This document shows positions 1-5,440 of a stretch of DNA of 6,797 nucleotides, in pieces. The notes under the pieces were generated by a model. It was given only the letters and a program-made list of their open reading frames with translations. It ran no database searches and was not told the origin of the DNA. This stretch comes from Anaerorhabdus sp036641015. Lineage in GTDB: Bacteria; Bacillota_I; Bacilli_A; Erysipelotrichales; Erysipelotrichaceae. The stretch's first letter is position 1. Each line of letters begins with the position of its first letter. The stretch is from contig NZ_JAVWFO010000069.1 in assembly GCF_036641015.1 (NCBI RefSeq), positions 1 to 6,797 on the forward strand, given 5' to 3'. A program made the translations under genes and the position numbers.

Positions 1-938
1 GTACTTTCCATACTGGAGGGGTTGCATCAGGTAATGATGGGGATATCACTCAAGGTTTACCTCGTGTTGAAGAATTATTCGAAGCACGTTGTCCAAAACA
101 TGTAGCTGTTCTTGCTAAAATCGATGGTGAAATCACTGAAATCGCTGAACTTGAAGGCGGAACAGGTATGCATATTATCGTTACTAATGAAAAAGAAAGT
201 ATCGAACATAAGTGTGACTTAACACAAAATATTCGTTCTTGGATGAAAGTTGGAACTGTTGTTAAAGCAGGGGACAAACTTACTGAAGGACAAGTAAATC
301 CAAAAGAATTACTTGAAGTTGCAGGTGTTCAAGAAGTACAAAAATATATCCTAAAAGAAGTTAAGAAAGTTTATGCTTCTCAAGGTATCGATATTTCCGA
401 TAAACATATTGAAGTAATGATTCGCCAAATGTTAAAGAAAGTTGTAATCGTTGATGGTGGAGACACTGGATTAACAACAGGACAAACATTAAGTATTCAA
501 CGTATGACTGATATTAATACAGGAGTATTATTAAGTGGCAAACGTCCTGCTAAGTTTGGACCTACTCTACTTGGTATTTCAAAAGCTTCAGTTGAAACTG
601 ACTCATTCTTATCAGCAGCATCATTCCAAGAAACTACAAAAGTTCTTACAGAAGCTGCTATTAAAGGTAAGATTGATGGACTACACGGATTAAAAGAAAA
701 TGTTATTATTGGTAAATTAATCCCTGCAGGTACAGGATCAGACTTTGAAAGAGAAAGTACTACACGTATTAAAGAAAGAGCTGCTGAGTTACGTTTAGAA
801 CGTGAATTAGCAAATGCTGAATACGATGATGAAGATGAACTTCCAAAAGAAGTTACTTCTGTTCAAGATGATTTAGATAGTGAAGACATCGAAGATGTAC
901 TAACTGAAGAAATCGTTGAAGAAGCAGTACAAGAATAA
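1..938 (+). CDS. rpoC: DNA-directed RNA polymerase subunit beta-prime, C-terminal part (5' end outside window)
   Basis: This is the C-terminal 311 residues of the large catalytic subunit of RNA polymerase. The open frame runs from the first complete codon at position 3 with no stop, so the gene enters from the left and the first ATG in frame (168) is internal. Near the start it reads TFHTGG, then DITQGLPRVEELFEARCPK, the near-invariant beta-prime segment downstream of the trigger loop. Later it carries the conserved blocks DKHIEVMIRQML, SFLSAASFQETTKVLTEAAI and NVIIGKLIPAGTG. After that last block comes a 66-residue tail (738-935): first basic/helical (RIKERAAELRLEREL), then strongly acidic (Asp/Glu-rich), ending in AVQE. 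From memory, the Bacillus protein has a shorter tail, so this one looks lineage-specific. The gene is followed at once by an intrinsic terminator. rpoC normally lies after rpoB; that part is not in the window. Identification is secure. Confidence 0.98.
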   Translation, partial: TFHTGGVASGNDGDITQGLPRVEELFEARCPKHVAVLAKIDGEITEIAELEGGTGMHIIVTNEKESIEHKCDLTQNIRSWMKVGTVVKAGDKLTEGQVNPKELLEVAGVQEVQKYILKEVKKVYASQGIDISDKHIEVMIRQMLKKVVIVDGGDTGLTTGQTLSIQRMTDINTGVLLSGKRPAKFGPTLLGISKASVETDSFLSAASFQETTKVLTEAAIKGKIDGLHGLKENVIIGKLIPAGTGSDFERESTTRIKERAAELRLERELANAEYDDEDELPKEVTSVQDDLDSEDIEDVLTEEIVEEAVQE

Positions 939-941
939 CAT

Positions 942-978
942 AAGCAGTCTCATCAATTGATGAGACTGTTTTATATTT
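942..978 (+). terminator. Intrinsic terminator after rpoC
   Basis: A perfect palindrome with 12-bp arms (CAGTCTCATCAA and its complement, 945-968) begins 6 nt after the rpoC stop. It is flanked by AAG on the left and a TTTTATATTT run on the right. It should fold into a stem of about 10 bp with a tight AATT loop and end the rpoC transcript. Confidence 0.9.
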
Positions 979-1003
979 ACAATGACAGAATATATGATAA
1001 AAT
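976..1003 (+). promoter_or_regulatory. Putative extended -10 promoter for the riboswitch/antiporter transcript
   Basis: TTTACA (976-981) is followed after 16 nt by TAAAAT (998-1003), which is preceded by the extended -10 dinucleotide TG at 995-996 (TGATAAAAT). Transcription would begin near 1009, exactly where the first stem of the fluoride aptamer starts, which fits a riboswitch located at the very 5' end of its RNA. The -35 element overlaps the T-run of the rpoC terminator. It was assigned by eye from consensus matches. Confidence 0.55.
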
Positions 1004-1008
1004 AAAAC

Positions 1009-1067
1009 AGGGAATGATGATCTCCCTTGCATATTGCAAAACCGCTTTTATAGCTGATGACGTCTAG
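1009..1067 (+). promoter_or_regulatory. Fluoride riboswitch aptamer (crcB motif)
   Basis: The leader matches the fluoride-sensing crcB RNA. P1 is AGGGA (1009-1013) with TCCCT (1023-1027), and the loop begins with the conserved AUG (1014-1016). A short accessory hairpin follows, TTGCA/TGCAA (1027-1031/1035-1039). Next comes the conserved AAACCGC block (1038-1045), a small P3 formed by GCT/AGC (1044-1046/1052-1054), and then GCTGATGACGTCTAG (1053-1067), which closely resembles the signature 3' segment of the family. The loop GATG (1016-1019) can pair with CGTC (1061-1064), giving the expected pseudoknot with one G-U pair. Known members bind fluoride through magnesium ions and act as genetic ON switches. 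The overlap with the terminator at 1052-1103 gives a clear switching mechanism. This was recognised from remembered consensus; no covariance search was possible. Confidence 0.88.
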
Positions 1068-1103
1068 TTCTCTTTTGAACTTGTCATTAGCTTTTTATTT
1101 TTT
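1052..1103 (+). terminator. Riboswitch expression platform: regulated intrinsic terminator
   Basis: AGCTGATGAC (1052-1061) pairs with GTCATTAGCT (1083-1092) through 10 bp including one G-U pair. An upper stem AGTTC/GAACT (1066-1070/1077-1081) sits above a small internal loop, and a TTTTTATTTTTT run follows (1092-1103). The 5' arm is the same RNA that forms the 3' strand of P3 and the pseudoknot of the fluoride aptamer, so the two folds exclude each other. Fluoride-bound aptamer should block this hairpin and allow read-through; without fluoride transcription should stop just before the ribosome site GGAGG (1104-1108). Confidence 0.87.
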
Positions 1104-1115
1104 GGAGGATAGACT

Positions 1116-2300
1116 ATGTTAGTTAGTGTGGCGTTAATACTTGTTTTTGGTTTATTATTTTCAAATTTATTCACAAAACTAAAATTACCGGGATTTATTG
1201 GAATGATCATTGTGGGAATTATTTTGGGTGGAAGTTTTTTAAATGTCATTGATGATAAGATATTAGCTATATCGTCAGAAATAAGACAAATTGCACTTAT
1301 CATTATATTGACACGTGCAGGTTTAACACTTAAGCTTGATGATTTAAAAAAAATTGGAAGACCCGCATTTTTTATGAGCTTTTTACCGGCAACATTTGAA
1401 ATAATTGGTTGTACAATACTGGGACCAATATTATTGGGGGTCACACCACTAGAGGGTATGTTAATTGGGTGTGTATTAGGAGCAGTATCACCAGCAGTAG
1501 TGGTACCAAGAATGATTAAATTCACGGAAGAAGGATATGGTCAAAAAAAGAAAGTACCTCAACTTGTATTAACTGGGGCATCATTTGATGATGTTTTTGT
1601 AATTGCGCTATTTACTGTTGTATCTACTTTTGTACAATCAGGTACAGTTAATTTAACAAGTGTTATTCAAGTTCCTATCGCAATAGGAAGTGGAATTTTA
1701 TTAGGAATTGCTTGGGGATATGTGTTTCAACTGTTCTTTAAAAAATTACACATGAGAGATTCTGTTAAGCTATTATTAATACTAGCATTCTCATTCTTCG
1801 CAGTAGGATTTGAAAAAGAAATATCAACTGTATTACCATTCTCTGCATTAATTGCGGTAATGAGTATGGCTATATCGATTAATATATTCTATCCAAAACT
1901 AGCGAACAGACTATCATCAAAATATAATAAATTATGGGTAGCGGGAGAAGTATTCCTTTTTGTGCTAGTAGGTATTAGTGTCGAAGTAAGTTTTGCAATT
2001 AAAGCAGGTATTGGAACAGTAATATTAGTAATTGGTGCATTGATATTTAGAATGGTTGGAGTTTTTGTAAGTTTGATTAAAACAGGATTTACAATAAATG
2101 AAAAATTATTCTGTATGATTTCTTATTTACCTAAGGCGACAGTTCAAGCGGCAATAGGTGGTATACCATTAGCAATGGGATTAGCATGTGGAGAAATTGT
2201 ATTAACAATTGCAGTAATTGCAATTTTGATAAGTGCACCACTTGGCGCAATACTAATTGATAATATTGGTAAACGGTTATTAGTACAAGATACAATTTAA
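1116..2300 (+). CDS. Cation:proton antiporter family membrane protein, under a fluoride riboswitch
   Basis: This is a 394-residue, highly hydrophobic protein with roughly 11-13 predicted membrane helices, the usual size and make-up of bacterial Na+/H+ exchanger (CPA superfamily, NhaP-like) proteins that lack a cytoplasmic tail. Family features visible are KLKLPGFIGMIIVGIILG (about 21-38), the early transport-core segment; LGAVSPAVVVPRM (121-133); TGASFDDVFVIALF (153-166), in which the Asp pair 158-159 sits where the ion-binding acidic residues of CPA exchangers lie; FRMVGV with Arg312; and LPKATVQAAIGGIPLA (338-353) with Lys340. The start has GGAGG 7 nt upstream. The gene lies directly behind a fluoride riboswitch and terminator, so it should be expressed when fluoride enters the cell. 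Family knowledge says cation/proton exchange; whether this one moves Na+, K+ or fluoride-coupled protons cannot be told from sequence. The fold call is strong, the substrate unknown. Confidence 0.9.
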   Translation: MLVSVALILVFGLLFSNLFTKLKLPGFIGMIIVGIILGGSFLNVIDDKILAISSEIRQIALIIILTRAGLTLKLDDLKKIGRPAFFMSFLPATFEIIGCTILGPILLGVTPLEGMLIGCVLGAVSPAVVVPRMIKFTEEGYGQKKKVPQLVLTGASFDDVFVIALFTVVSTFVQSGTVNLTSVIQVPIAIGSGILLGIAWGYVFQLFFKKLHMRDSVKLLLILAFSFFAVGFEKEISTVLPFSALIAVMSMAISINIFYPKLANRLSSKYNKLWVAGEVFLFVLVGISVEVSFAIKAGIGTVILVIGALIFRMVGVFVSLIKTGFTINEKLFCMISYLPKATVQAAIGGIPLAMGLACGEIVLTIAVIAILISAPLGAILIDNIGKRLLVQDTI

Positions 2301-2302
2301 AG

Positions 2303-2340
2303 CATCACAAATGAAGGTTTTTCTCTTTGGTGTTATTATA
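2303..2340 (+). terminator. Possible weak terminator after the antiporter gene
   Basis: CACAAATGA (2306-2314) can pair with TCTTTGGTG (2324-2332) with two bulges, followed by TTATTATA. The stem is imperfect and the T-run is interrupted, so read-through into the lipoprotein gene is plausible. Confidence 0.3.
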
Positions 2341-2346
2341 AAATTA

Positions 2347-2373
2347 ATCAGTAAACTAACTGATACCTAGTTT
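2347..2373 (+). repeat. Overlapping inverted repeats upstream of the lipoprotein gene
   Basis: ATCAGT (2347-2352) and ACTGAT (2359-2364) form a 6-bp inverted repeat with loop AAACTA. That loop is itself perfectly complementary to TAGTTT (2368-2373), so two mutually exclusive hairpins are possible. They lie 6-8 nt before a strong ribosome site AAGGAGG (2379-2385). The function is unknown: it could be an operator, an RNA element, or chance in AT-rich DNA. Confidence 0.3.
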
Positions 2374-2391
2374 TAACCAAGGAGGGAACAT

Positions 2392-2967
2392 ATGAAAAAA
2401 CTAAAAAAGGTTTTAATATTAGGAAGTATCATCATAGCAGCGGGAATACTTGTGGGGTGTACAACAAAAAAAAGTGAAAAACTACCCAGTGAAGACTACT
2501 CAGTAACAATTGATGATAAAAAGTATTCAATTCCATTTAAACTAATGGACTTAACTAAAAATCAAGTAACTGTTTATGGAGATCAAGGTGGTATAGACTT
2601 ATTAGTGCCAGATGAAACATTTTATAATGTAATTGCACAAGCTTTGAATCAAGATTTATTTACCATAGATGTAAAAACAATGAATAATGCAGAAACTAAT
2701 ATGAATGATGCACTTGTTATTGGGTTAGAGTTAAAGAGTTATGACAACAATTTAAGTACTGCATTAATTGGTGGAGATTTAAAATTAAATCAAGCTACAA
2801 TTGATGATGTTATTAACAAGTATGGAAAAGGTTTTGAAGTTGAAAGCGGGAATCTTGATAAACCAAATGAATATCTAGTTATCGATTACACATCTGGTGG
2901 AAAAGATATCGTATTTACATTTGATGAAGGTAAACTTAGAGGTTTCGAAATCGAATTAAATGATTAG
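2392..2967 (+). CDS. Small membrane-anchored lipoprotein of unknown function
   Basis: This is a 191-residue protein starting with a classic lipoprotein signal: a basic n-region (MKKLKKV), a hydrophobic stretch (residues 7-20) and the lipobox LVGC with the lipidated cysteine at position 23. The mature part is a charged linker (TTKKSEK) and then about 160 residues of mixed alpha/beta character, beginning YSVTIDDKKYSIPFKLMDL and ending in alternating strands (DYTSGGKDIVFTFDEGKLRGFEIELND). It has no cysteine besides the lipobox one, no membrane helix after the signal and no catalytic motif I recognise. The start is well supported by AAGGAGGG 5-6 nt upstream. It would sit on the outer face of the cell membrane. 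A strong terminator follows, and the antiporter gene upstream ends with only a weak one, so some co-transcription is possible. I cannot assign a family; the lipoprotein call itself is firm. Confidence 0.88.
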   Translation: MKKLKKVLILGSIIIAAGILVGCTTKKSEKLPSEDYSVTIDDKKYSIPFKLMDLTKNQVTVYGDQGGIDLLVPDETFYNVIAQALNQDLFTIDVKTMNNAETNMNDALVIGLELKSYDNNLSTALIGGDLKLNQATIDDVINKYGKGFEVESGNLDKPNEYLVIDYTSGGKDIVFTFDEGKLRGFEIELND

Positions 2968-2973
2968 ATTTAG

Positions 2974-3008
2974 AATTGCGATTTGAAATATAATCGCATT
3001 TTTATTTT
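2974..3008 (+). terminator. Intrinsic terminator after the lipoprotein gene
   Basis: TGCGATT (2977-2983) pairs with AATCGCA (2992-2998) around an 8-nt loop, followed by TTTTTATTTT (2999-3008). It lies 9 nt after the lipoprotein stop codon and separates it from gdhA. Confidence 0.85.
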
Positions 3009-3029
3009 CTTAAGCAAGAAAATTCTTGC
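3004..3029. promoter_or_regulatory. Nested inverted repeats upstream of gdhA (possible operator)
   Basis: Two inverted repeats share their middle arm. ATTTTCTT (3004-3011) pairs with AAGAAAAT (3016-3023) across 4 nt, and GCAAGAA (3014-3020) pairs with TTCTTGC (3023-3029) across 2 nt. They abut or overlap the -35 region of the putative gdhA promoter, the usual place for a repressor or activator to act. The first repeat's outer arm also overlaps the tail of the preceding terminator. The binding protein is unknown. It resembles a CodY box only in its half-sites, not in their spacing. Confidence 0.45.
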
Positions 3030-3054
3030 GTGAATAGACTCATCAGTCTAAAAT
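3027..3054 (+). promoter_or_regulatory. Putative gdhA promoter with inverted repeat in the spacer
   Basis: TTGCGT (3027-3032) and TAAAAT (3049-3054) are separated by 16 nt. The -10 is the same hexamer as in the riboswitch promoter at 998-1003. The spacer is almost filled by another inverted repeat, TAGACT/AGTCTA (3035-3040/3045-3050). The -35 matches consensus only in its first half, which is typical of promoters needing or responding to a regulator. Assigned by eye. Confidence 0.4.
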
Positions 3055-3080
3055 TAAAACAGATAGTTGGAGGAATAAAT

Positions 3081-4418
3081 ATGAAATATATCGATCGAGT
3101 ATTAAATGAGATGCGAGCTAAAGATACAAATCAGCCAGAGTTTATACAAGCCCTTGAGGAAGTTTTAGGTTCAGCAGAAGTAATCTTTAAGAAACATCCT
3201 GAATATGAAAAGATGGCGGTATTAGAACGTTTAGTAGAACCGGAAAGAATTATTCAATTCAAAGTACCTTGGGTTGATGATTCTGGATTTACGCATGTTA
3301 ATCGTGGCTATAGAGTACAATACAATAGTGCATTGGGTCCATATAAAGGTGGATTACGTTTCCATCCAACTGTTAACTTATCAGTGCTAAAATTCTTAGG
3401 ATTTGAACAAGTATTTAAAAACGCATTAACTACTTTGCCTATTGGTGGAGGTAAAGGTGGAAGTGATTTCAATCCTAAAGGTAAAAGCGATGCTGAAATA
3501 ATGCGATTTTGTCAAAGTTTTATGCTGGAACTATACCGCCATATAGGACCAGATATCGATGTGCCAGCTGGTGATATGGGAGTAGGTGGAAGAGAAATTG
3601 GATACCTATATGGACAATATCGTAGAATTCGTGGTACAAGTGAACGAGGAGTATTAACTGGCAAAGGTATTGGCTATGGTGGATCACTTGCACGTAAAGA
3701 AGCTACCGGGTATGGATTAGTTTATTTCTTATTGGAAATGCTAAAAGAGAATAAAATAGATCCAGTAGGCAAAAAAGCAATCGTATCTGGCAGTGGGAAT
3801 GTTGCGATTTATGCAGCTGAAAAAGCAATGTCTAATGGTATACATGTAATTGCGATGAGTGATTCTCAAGGTTATATCGTTGATGATGAATTGGATTTAA
3901 AAGTTGTTAAGAAAATTAAAGAAGAGTTACGTGGATCTTTAAAGGATTATCCTAAGTTGGCTAAACATGGTCAATATTTTGAAGGATCTGTATATGATGC
4001 AAAACTTAAAGTAGAAATAGTTTTACCTTGTGCTACCCAAAATGAAATTGATTTAAAACGCGCTAAGGCAATTGTAGCTGGTGGCTGTATTGCGGTTGCA
4101 GAAGGAGCTAATATGCCTGACAACAATGATGCAATTAAATATTATTTAGAAAAAGATATTCTTTTTGCACCAGGTAAAGCATCTAACGCAGGTGGGGTAG
4201 CAACATCTGCACTTGAAATGAGTCAAAATAGTTTGAGATACAATTGGACATTTGAAGAGGTAGATGAAAAGTTACAAGGTATTATGGTAGCAATTCATCA
4301 ACAATGTATTGATGCAATGAAACAATATCGTTTAGGTAAAAAGAATTATGTTGCTGGAGCAAATGTTGCAGGAATGACAAAAGTTATCGACGCAATGATT
4401 GCGCAAGGTGATTATTAA
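3081..4418 (+). CDS. gdhA: NADP-type glutamate dehydrogenase
   Basis: It interconverts 2-oxoglutarate plus ammonium and L-glutamate with a nicotinamide cofactor, in the cytoplasm as a hexamer. I place the start at ATG 3081, with GGAGG 7 nt upstream; this gives 445 residues, close to the 447 of E. coli GdhA. A longer frame from GTG 3030 adds 17 poorly matching residues across the promoter and is rejected. Signature motifs are present: GPYKGGLRFHPTVN with Lys89, PIGGGKGGSDF with the catalytic-type Lys125, and VPAGDMGVGGRE with Asp165. The Rossmann loop is VSGSGNVA (235-242), and SDSQG (260-264) matches the Ser-Asp-Ser of NADP enzymes, not the Gly-Pro-Asp of the clostridial NAD enzyme. LPCATQNEI (315-323) and APGKASNAGGVATSALEMSQN (363-383) are also intact. 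It is a single-gene unit between two terminators, with operator-like repeats in front, so nitrogen- or carbon-dependent control is likely. No damage is seen. Confidence 0.97.
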   Translation: MKYIDRVLNEMRAKDTNQPEFIQALEEVLGSAEVIFKKHPEYEKMAVLERLVEPERIIQFKVPWVDDSGFTHVNRGYRVQYNSALGPYKGGLRFHPTVNLSVLKFLGFEQVFKNALTTLPIGGGKGGSDFNPKGKSDAEIMRFCQSFMLELYRHIGPDIDVPAGDMGVGGREIGYLYGQYRRIRGTSERGVLTGKGIGYGGSLARKEATGYGLVYFLLEMLKENKIDPVGKKAIVSGSGNVAIYAAEKAMSNGIHVIAMSDSQGYIVDDELDLKVVKKIKEELRGSLKDYPKLAKHGQYFEGSVYDAKLKVEIVLPCATQNEIDLKRAKAIVAGGCIAVAEGANMPDNNDAIKYYLEKDILFAPGKASNAGGVATSALEMSQNSLRYNWTFEEVDEKLQGIMVAIHQQCIDAMKQYRLGKKNYVAGANVAGMTKVIDAMIAQGDY

Positions 4419-4420
4419 GC

Positions 4421-4449
4421 TGCAACTTATCAACTAAAATTGCAACTTA
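4421..4449 (-). repeat. 9-bp direct repeat, candidate LytTR binding site
   Basis: TGCAACTTA occurs twice, at 4421-4429 and 4441-4449, giving a 20-bp period (11-bp gap). Read on the minus strand it is TAAGTTGCA; its first seven positions fit the remembered LytTR half-site pattern [TA][AC][CA]GTTN[AG][TG], normally present as two direct repeats 12-13 bp apart. It lies just upstream of a LytTR regulator gene and before its putative promoter, where an autoregulatory site would be expected. The second copy also forms part of the gdhA terminator stem, so that copy has another explanation. Confidence 0.4.
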
Positions 4450-4471
4450 CTGAAAAGTGAGTTGTTTTTTT
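4443..4471 (+). terminator. Intrinsic terminator after gdhA
   Basis: CAACTTACT (4443-4451) pairs with AGTGAGTTG (4456-4464), a 9-bp stem with one G-U pair and a stable GAAA tetraloop, followed by seven T residues (4465-4471). It lies 24 nt after the gdhA stop. Confidence 0.92.
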
Positions 4472-4492
4472 ATCTATAAGAAGTTATTCTTA
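4462..4492 (+). promoter_or_regulatory. Putative promoter and inverted repeat before the LytTR gene
   Basis: TTGTTT (4462-4467) and TATTCT (4485-4490) are 17 nt apart. An inverted repeat TAAGAA/TTCTTA (4477-4482/4487-4492, 4-nt gap) covers the -10 and could be an operator. The start point would fall near 4497, leaving a short leader with the ribosome site GGAAGGGG (4500-4507). Matches to consensus are modest and the -35 overlaps the terminator tail. Confidence 0.35.
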
Positions 4493-4513
4493 CATTAATG
4501 GAAGGGGTAACTT

Positions 4514-4969
4514 ATGAAAGTAAAAGTAATTACTAATCTTGAATTTGAAGATGAAATACTAATTCAATGTAAAAATATAACCCCGGAAATACAGAGGGTT
4601 ATCGATTTATTAGAAAATCAAAATAAAAAAATAGAATGTAGTGATATAAATAATCAAAAGTTCTATATTAATCCAATCGATGTGTTATATATAGAGAGTA
4701 TTGATGGCACAACTTATATTTATACAAGTGATAAAATAGGTAAAACTAGATCGTCGCTACAAGAATTAGAAGAAGAGTATTCTACTGCCGATTATTTTAG
4801 AGGTGCTAAAAATCTAATTGTAAACATTCAACATATTGATAGTTTGAAGAGTCAACTAAACGGAAGAATTATTGTTACATTAGACAATCAAGAAATGTTA
4901 GTCATATCAAGACACTATGCAAGATTATTTAAACAAAAATTAAAAGGAGAACAACATGAAAAAATTTAG
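4514..4969 (+). CDS. LytTR-domain DNA-binding transcriptional regulator (no receiver domain)
   Basis: This is a 151-residue cytoplasmic regulator. Residues 1-45 form a short N-terminal region (MKVKVITNLEFEDEILIQC, then a helix TPEIQRVIDLLE) with no phospho-acceptor receiver domain. Residues about 46-145 form a LytTR domain: INPIDVLYIESIDGTTYIYT (52-71), a helix SLQELEEEY (81-89), FRGAKNLIVNIQHID (95-109) and the closing ISRHYARLFKQKL (131-143), all typical of the fold, which binds DNA through beta-strand edges at paired direct repeats. The start has a GGAAGGGG ribosome site 6 nt upstream. The stop overlaps the next gene by 14 nt, indicating translational coupling to a DUF3021-type membrane protein. 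In streptococci such pairs (LytTR regulatory systems, e.g. HdrRM and BrsRM) consist of an autoactivating regulator and its membrane inhibitor. Its targets here are unknown, but a candidate site sits just upstream. Confidence 0.93.
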   Translation: MKVKVITNLEFEDEILIQCKNITPEIQRVIDLLENQNKKIECSDINNQKFYINPIDVLYIESIDGTTYIYTSDKIGKTRSSLQELEEEYSTADYFRGAKNLIVNIQHIDSLKSQLNGRIIVTLDNQEMLVISRHYARLFKQKLKGEQHEKI

Positions 4970-5399
4970 AGATTTCTTTCTATGGTCAATGAACATGAAA
5001 TTATATATGGGTATTTATTTCTCGGCTGTTATTTTCTTAGCAGGATTTATGTATTTTGTACAAGGTAAATATGAAATGACATTTTTGACCATTTTTACAG
5101 GAATCATGGCAAGCTTTGTAGTAGCATTGCTTCAAGTAACAATGTTAGATGATCGTTGTGACTATTCAAAAGGTATCCTGTTTACAAAATCTTTATCATG
5201 GTTAGTGATTTGTACAATTATATTTGGTGGAACTGCTTATGCATTTAAATGGTTTGAAGGATTACCTGATATTAACTATCTAATCTATATCATAACAATG
5301 GCAATTGGATTAATATTTATGTTACTAGGTGAAAAGTATGAACAGGAAGCAAGTACTGAGAAACTAAACGAAGCGTTAAAAAACTATAAAAGAAAATAA
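4956..5399 (+). CDS. DUF3021-like four-helix membrane protein, probable partner or inhibitor of the LytTR regulator
   Basis: This is a 147-residue integral membrane protein with four predicted helices at about residues 15-33, 42-63, 78-97 and 107-125, and a charged C-terminal cytoplasmic tail EKYEQEASTEKLNEALKNYKRK (126-147). The four helices plus a closing LN-x-x-L-x-x-Y-K tail are what I recall of the DUF3021 family, which is typically encoded right after a LytTR gene. The ribosome site AGGAG (4945-4949) lies 6 nt before the ATG, inside the end of the LytTR gene, and the two frames overlap by 14 nt, so production is coupled. By analogy with HdrM and BrsM of Streptococcus it would hold the regulator inactive at the membrane until a signal arrives; the signal is unknown. 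A terminator follows at once, so the operon has only two genes. The family call is from pattern memory. Confidence 0.85.
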   Translation: MKKFRDFFLWSMNMKLYMGIYFSAVIFLAGFMYFVQGKYEMTFLTIFTGIMASFVVALLQVTMLDDRCDYSKGILFTKSLSWLVICTIIFGGTAYAFKWFEGLPDINYLIYIITMAIGLIFMLLGEKYEQEASTEKLNEALKNYKRK

Positions 5400-5440
5400 A
5401 ATGCCAATGCACATTAGAGTGCACGGGCATTTTTGTTTAT
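5390..5440. terminator. Bidirectional terminator between convergent units
   Basis: AAAATGCC (5398-5405) pairs with GGCATTTT (5426-5433), and above a 2x2 internal loop TGCAC (5408-5412) pairs with GTGCA (5419-5423), with a 6-nt loop. On the plus strand it is followed by TTTTTGTTT. Read on the minus strand it is followed by ATTTTATTTTC. It can therefore end both the LytTR operon and the minus-strand lipoprotein gene, whose stop is at 5437-5439. Confidence 0.9.

Noticed and set aside
50..277. Minus-strand open frame of 75 codons opposite rpoC
   Set aside because: It lies wholly within the conserved rpoC coding sequence and has no ribosome site or family resemblance; it is an antisense shadow.
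1009..1103. Other metal or ion riboswitches (sodium, lithium, manganese yybP-ykoY) as the antiporter leader
   Set aside because: The AUG loop, AAACCGC and GCTGATGAC..CTAG blocks match the fluoride motif specifically, and I do not see the hallmarks I remember of the other classes.
1064..1525. Minus-strand open frame of 153 codons opposite the antiporter gene
   Set aside because: It mirrors the antiporter codons and the riboswitch terminator, with low-complexity Ile/Asn/Pro content; not a gene.
3004..3024. CodY box upstream of gdhA
   Set aside because: The half-sites ATTTTCTT and AAGAAAAT look similar, but they are 4 nt apart, while the CodY consensus is a compact 15-bp palindrome.
945..3050. 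Shared GTCTCATCA/GACTCATCA words in the rpoC terminator and the gdhA upstream repeat, as a dispersed repeat family
   Set aside because: Only about 8 bases are shared and the two occur in different structural contexts; chance is sufficient.
3030..3080. GTG start at 3030 adding 17 residues to glutamate dehydrogenase
   Set aside because: It has no ribosome site, the extension crosses promoter-like repeats, and ATG 3081 has a well-placed GGAGG and gives the normal family length.
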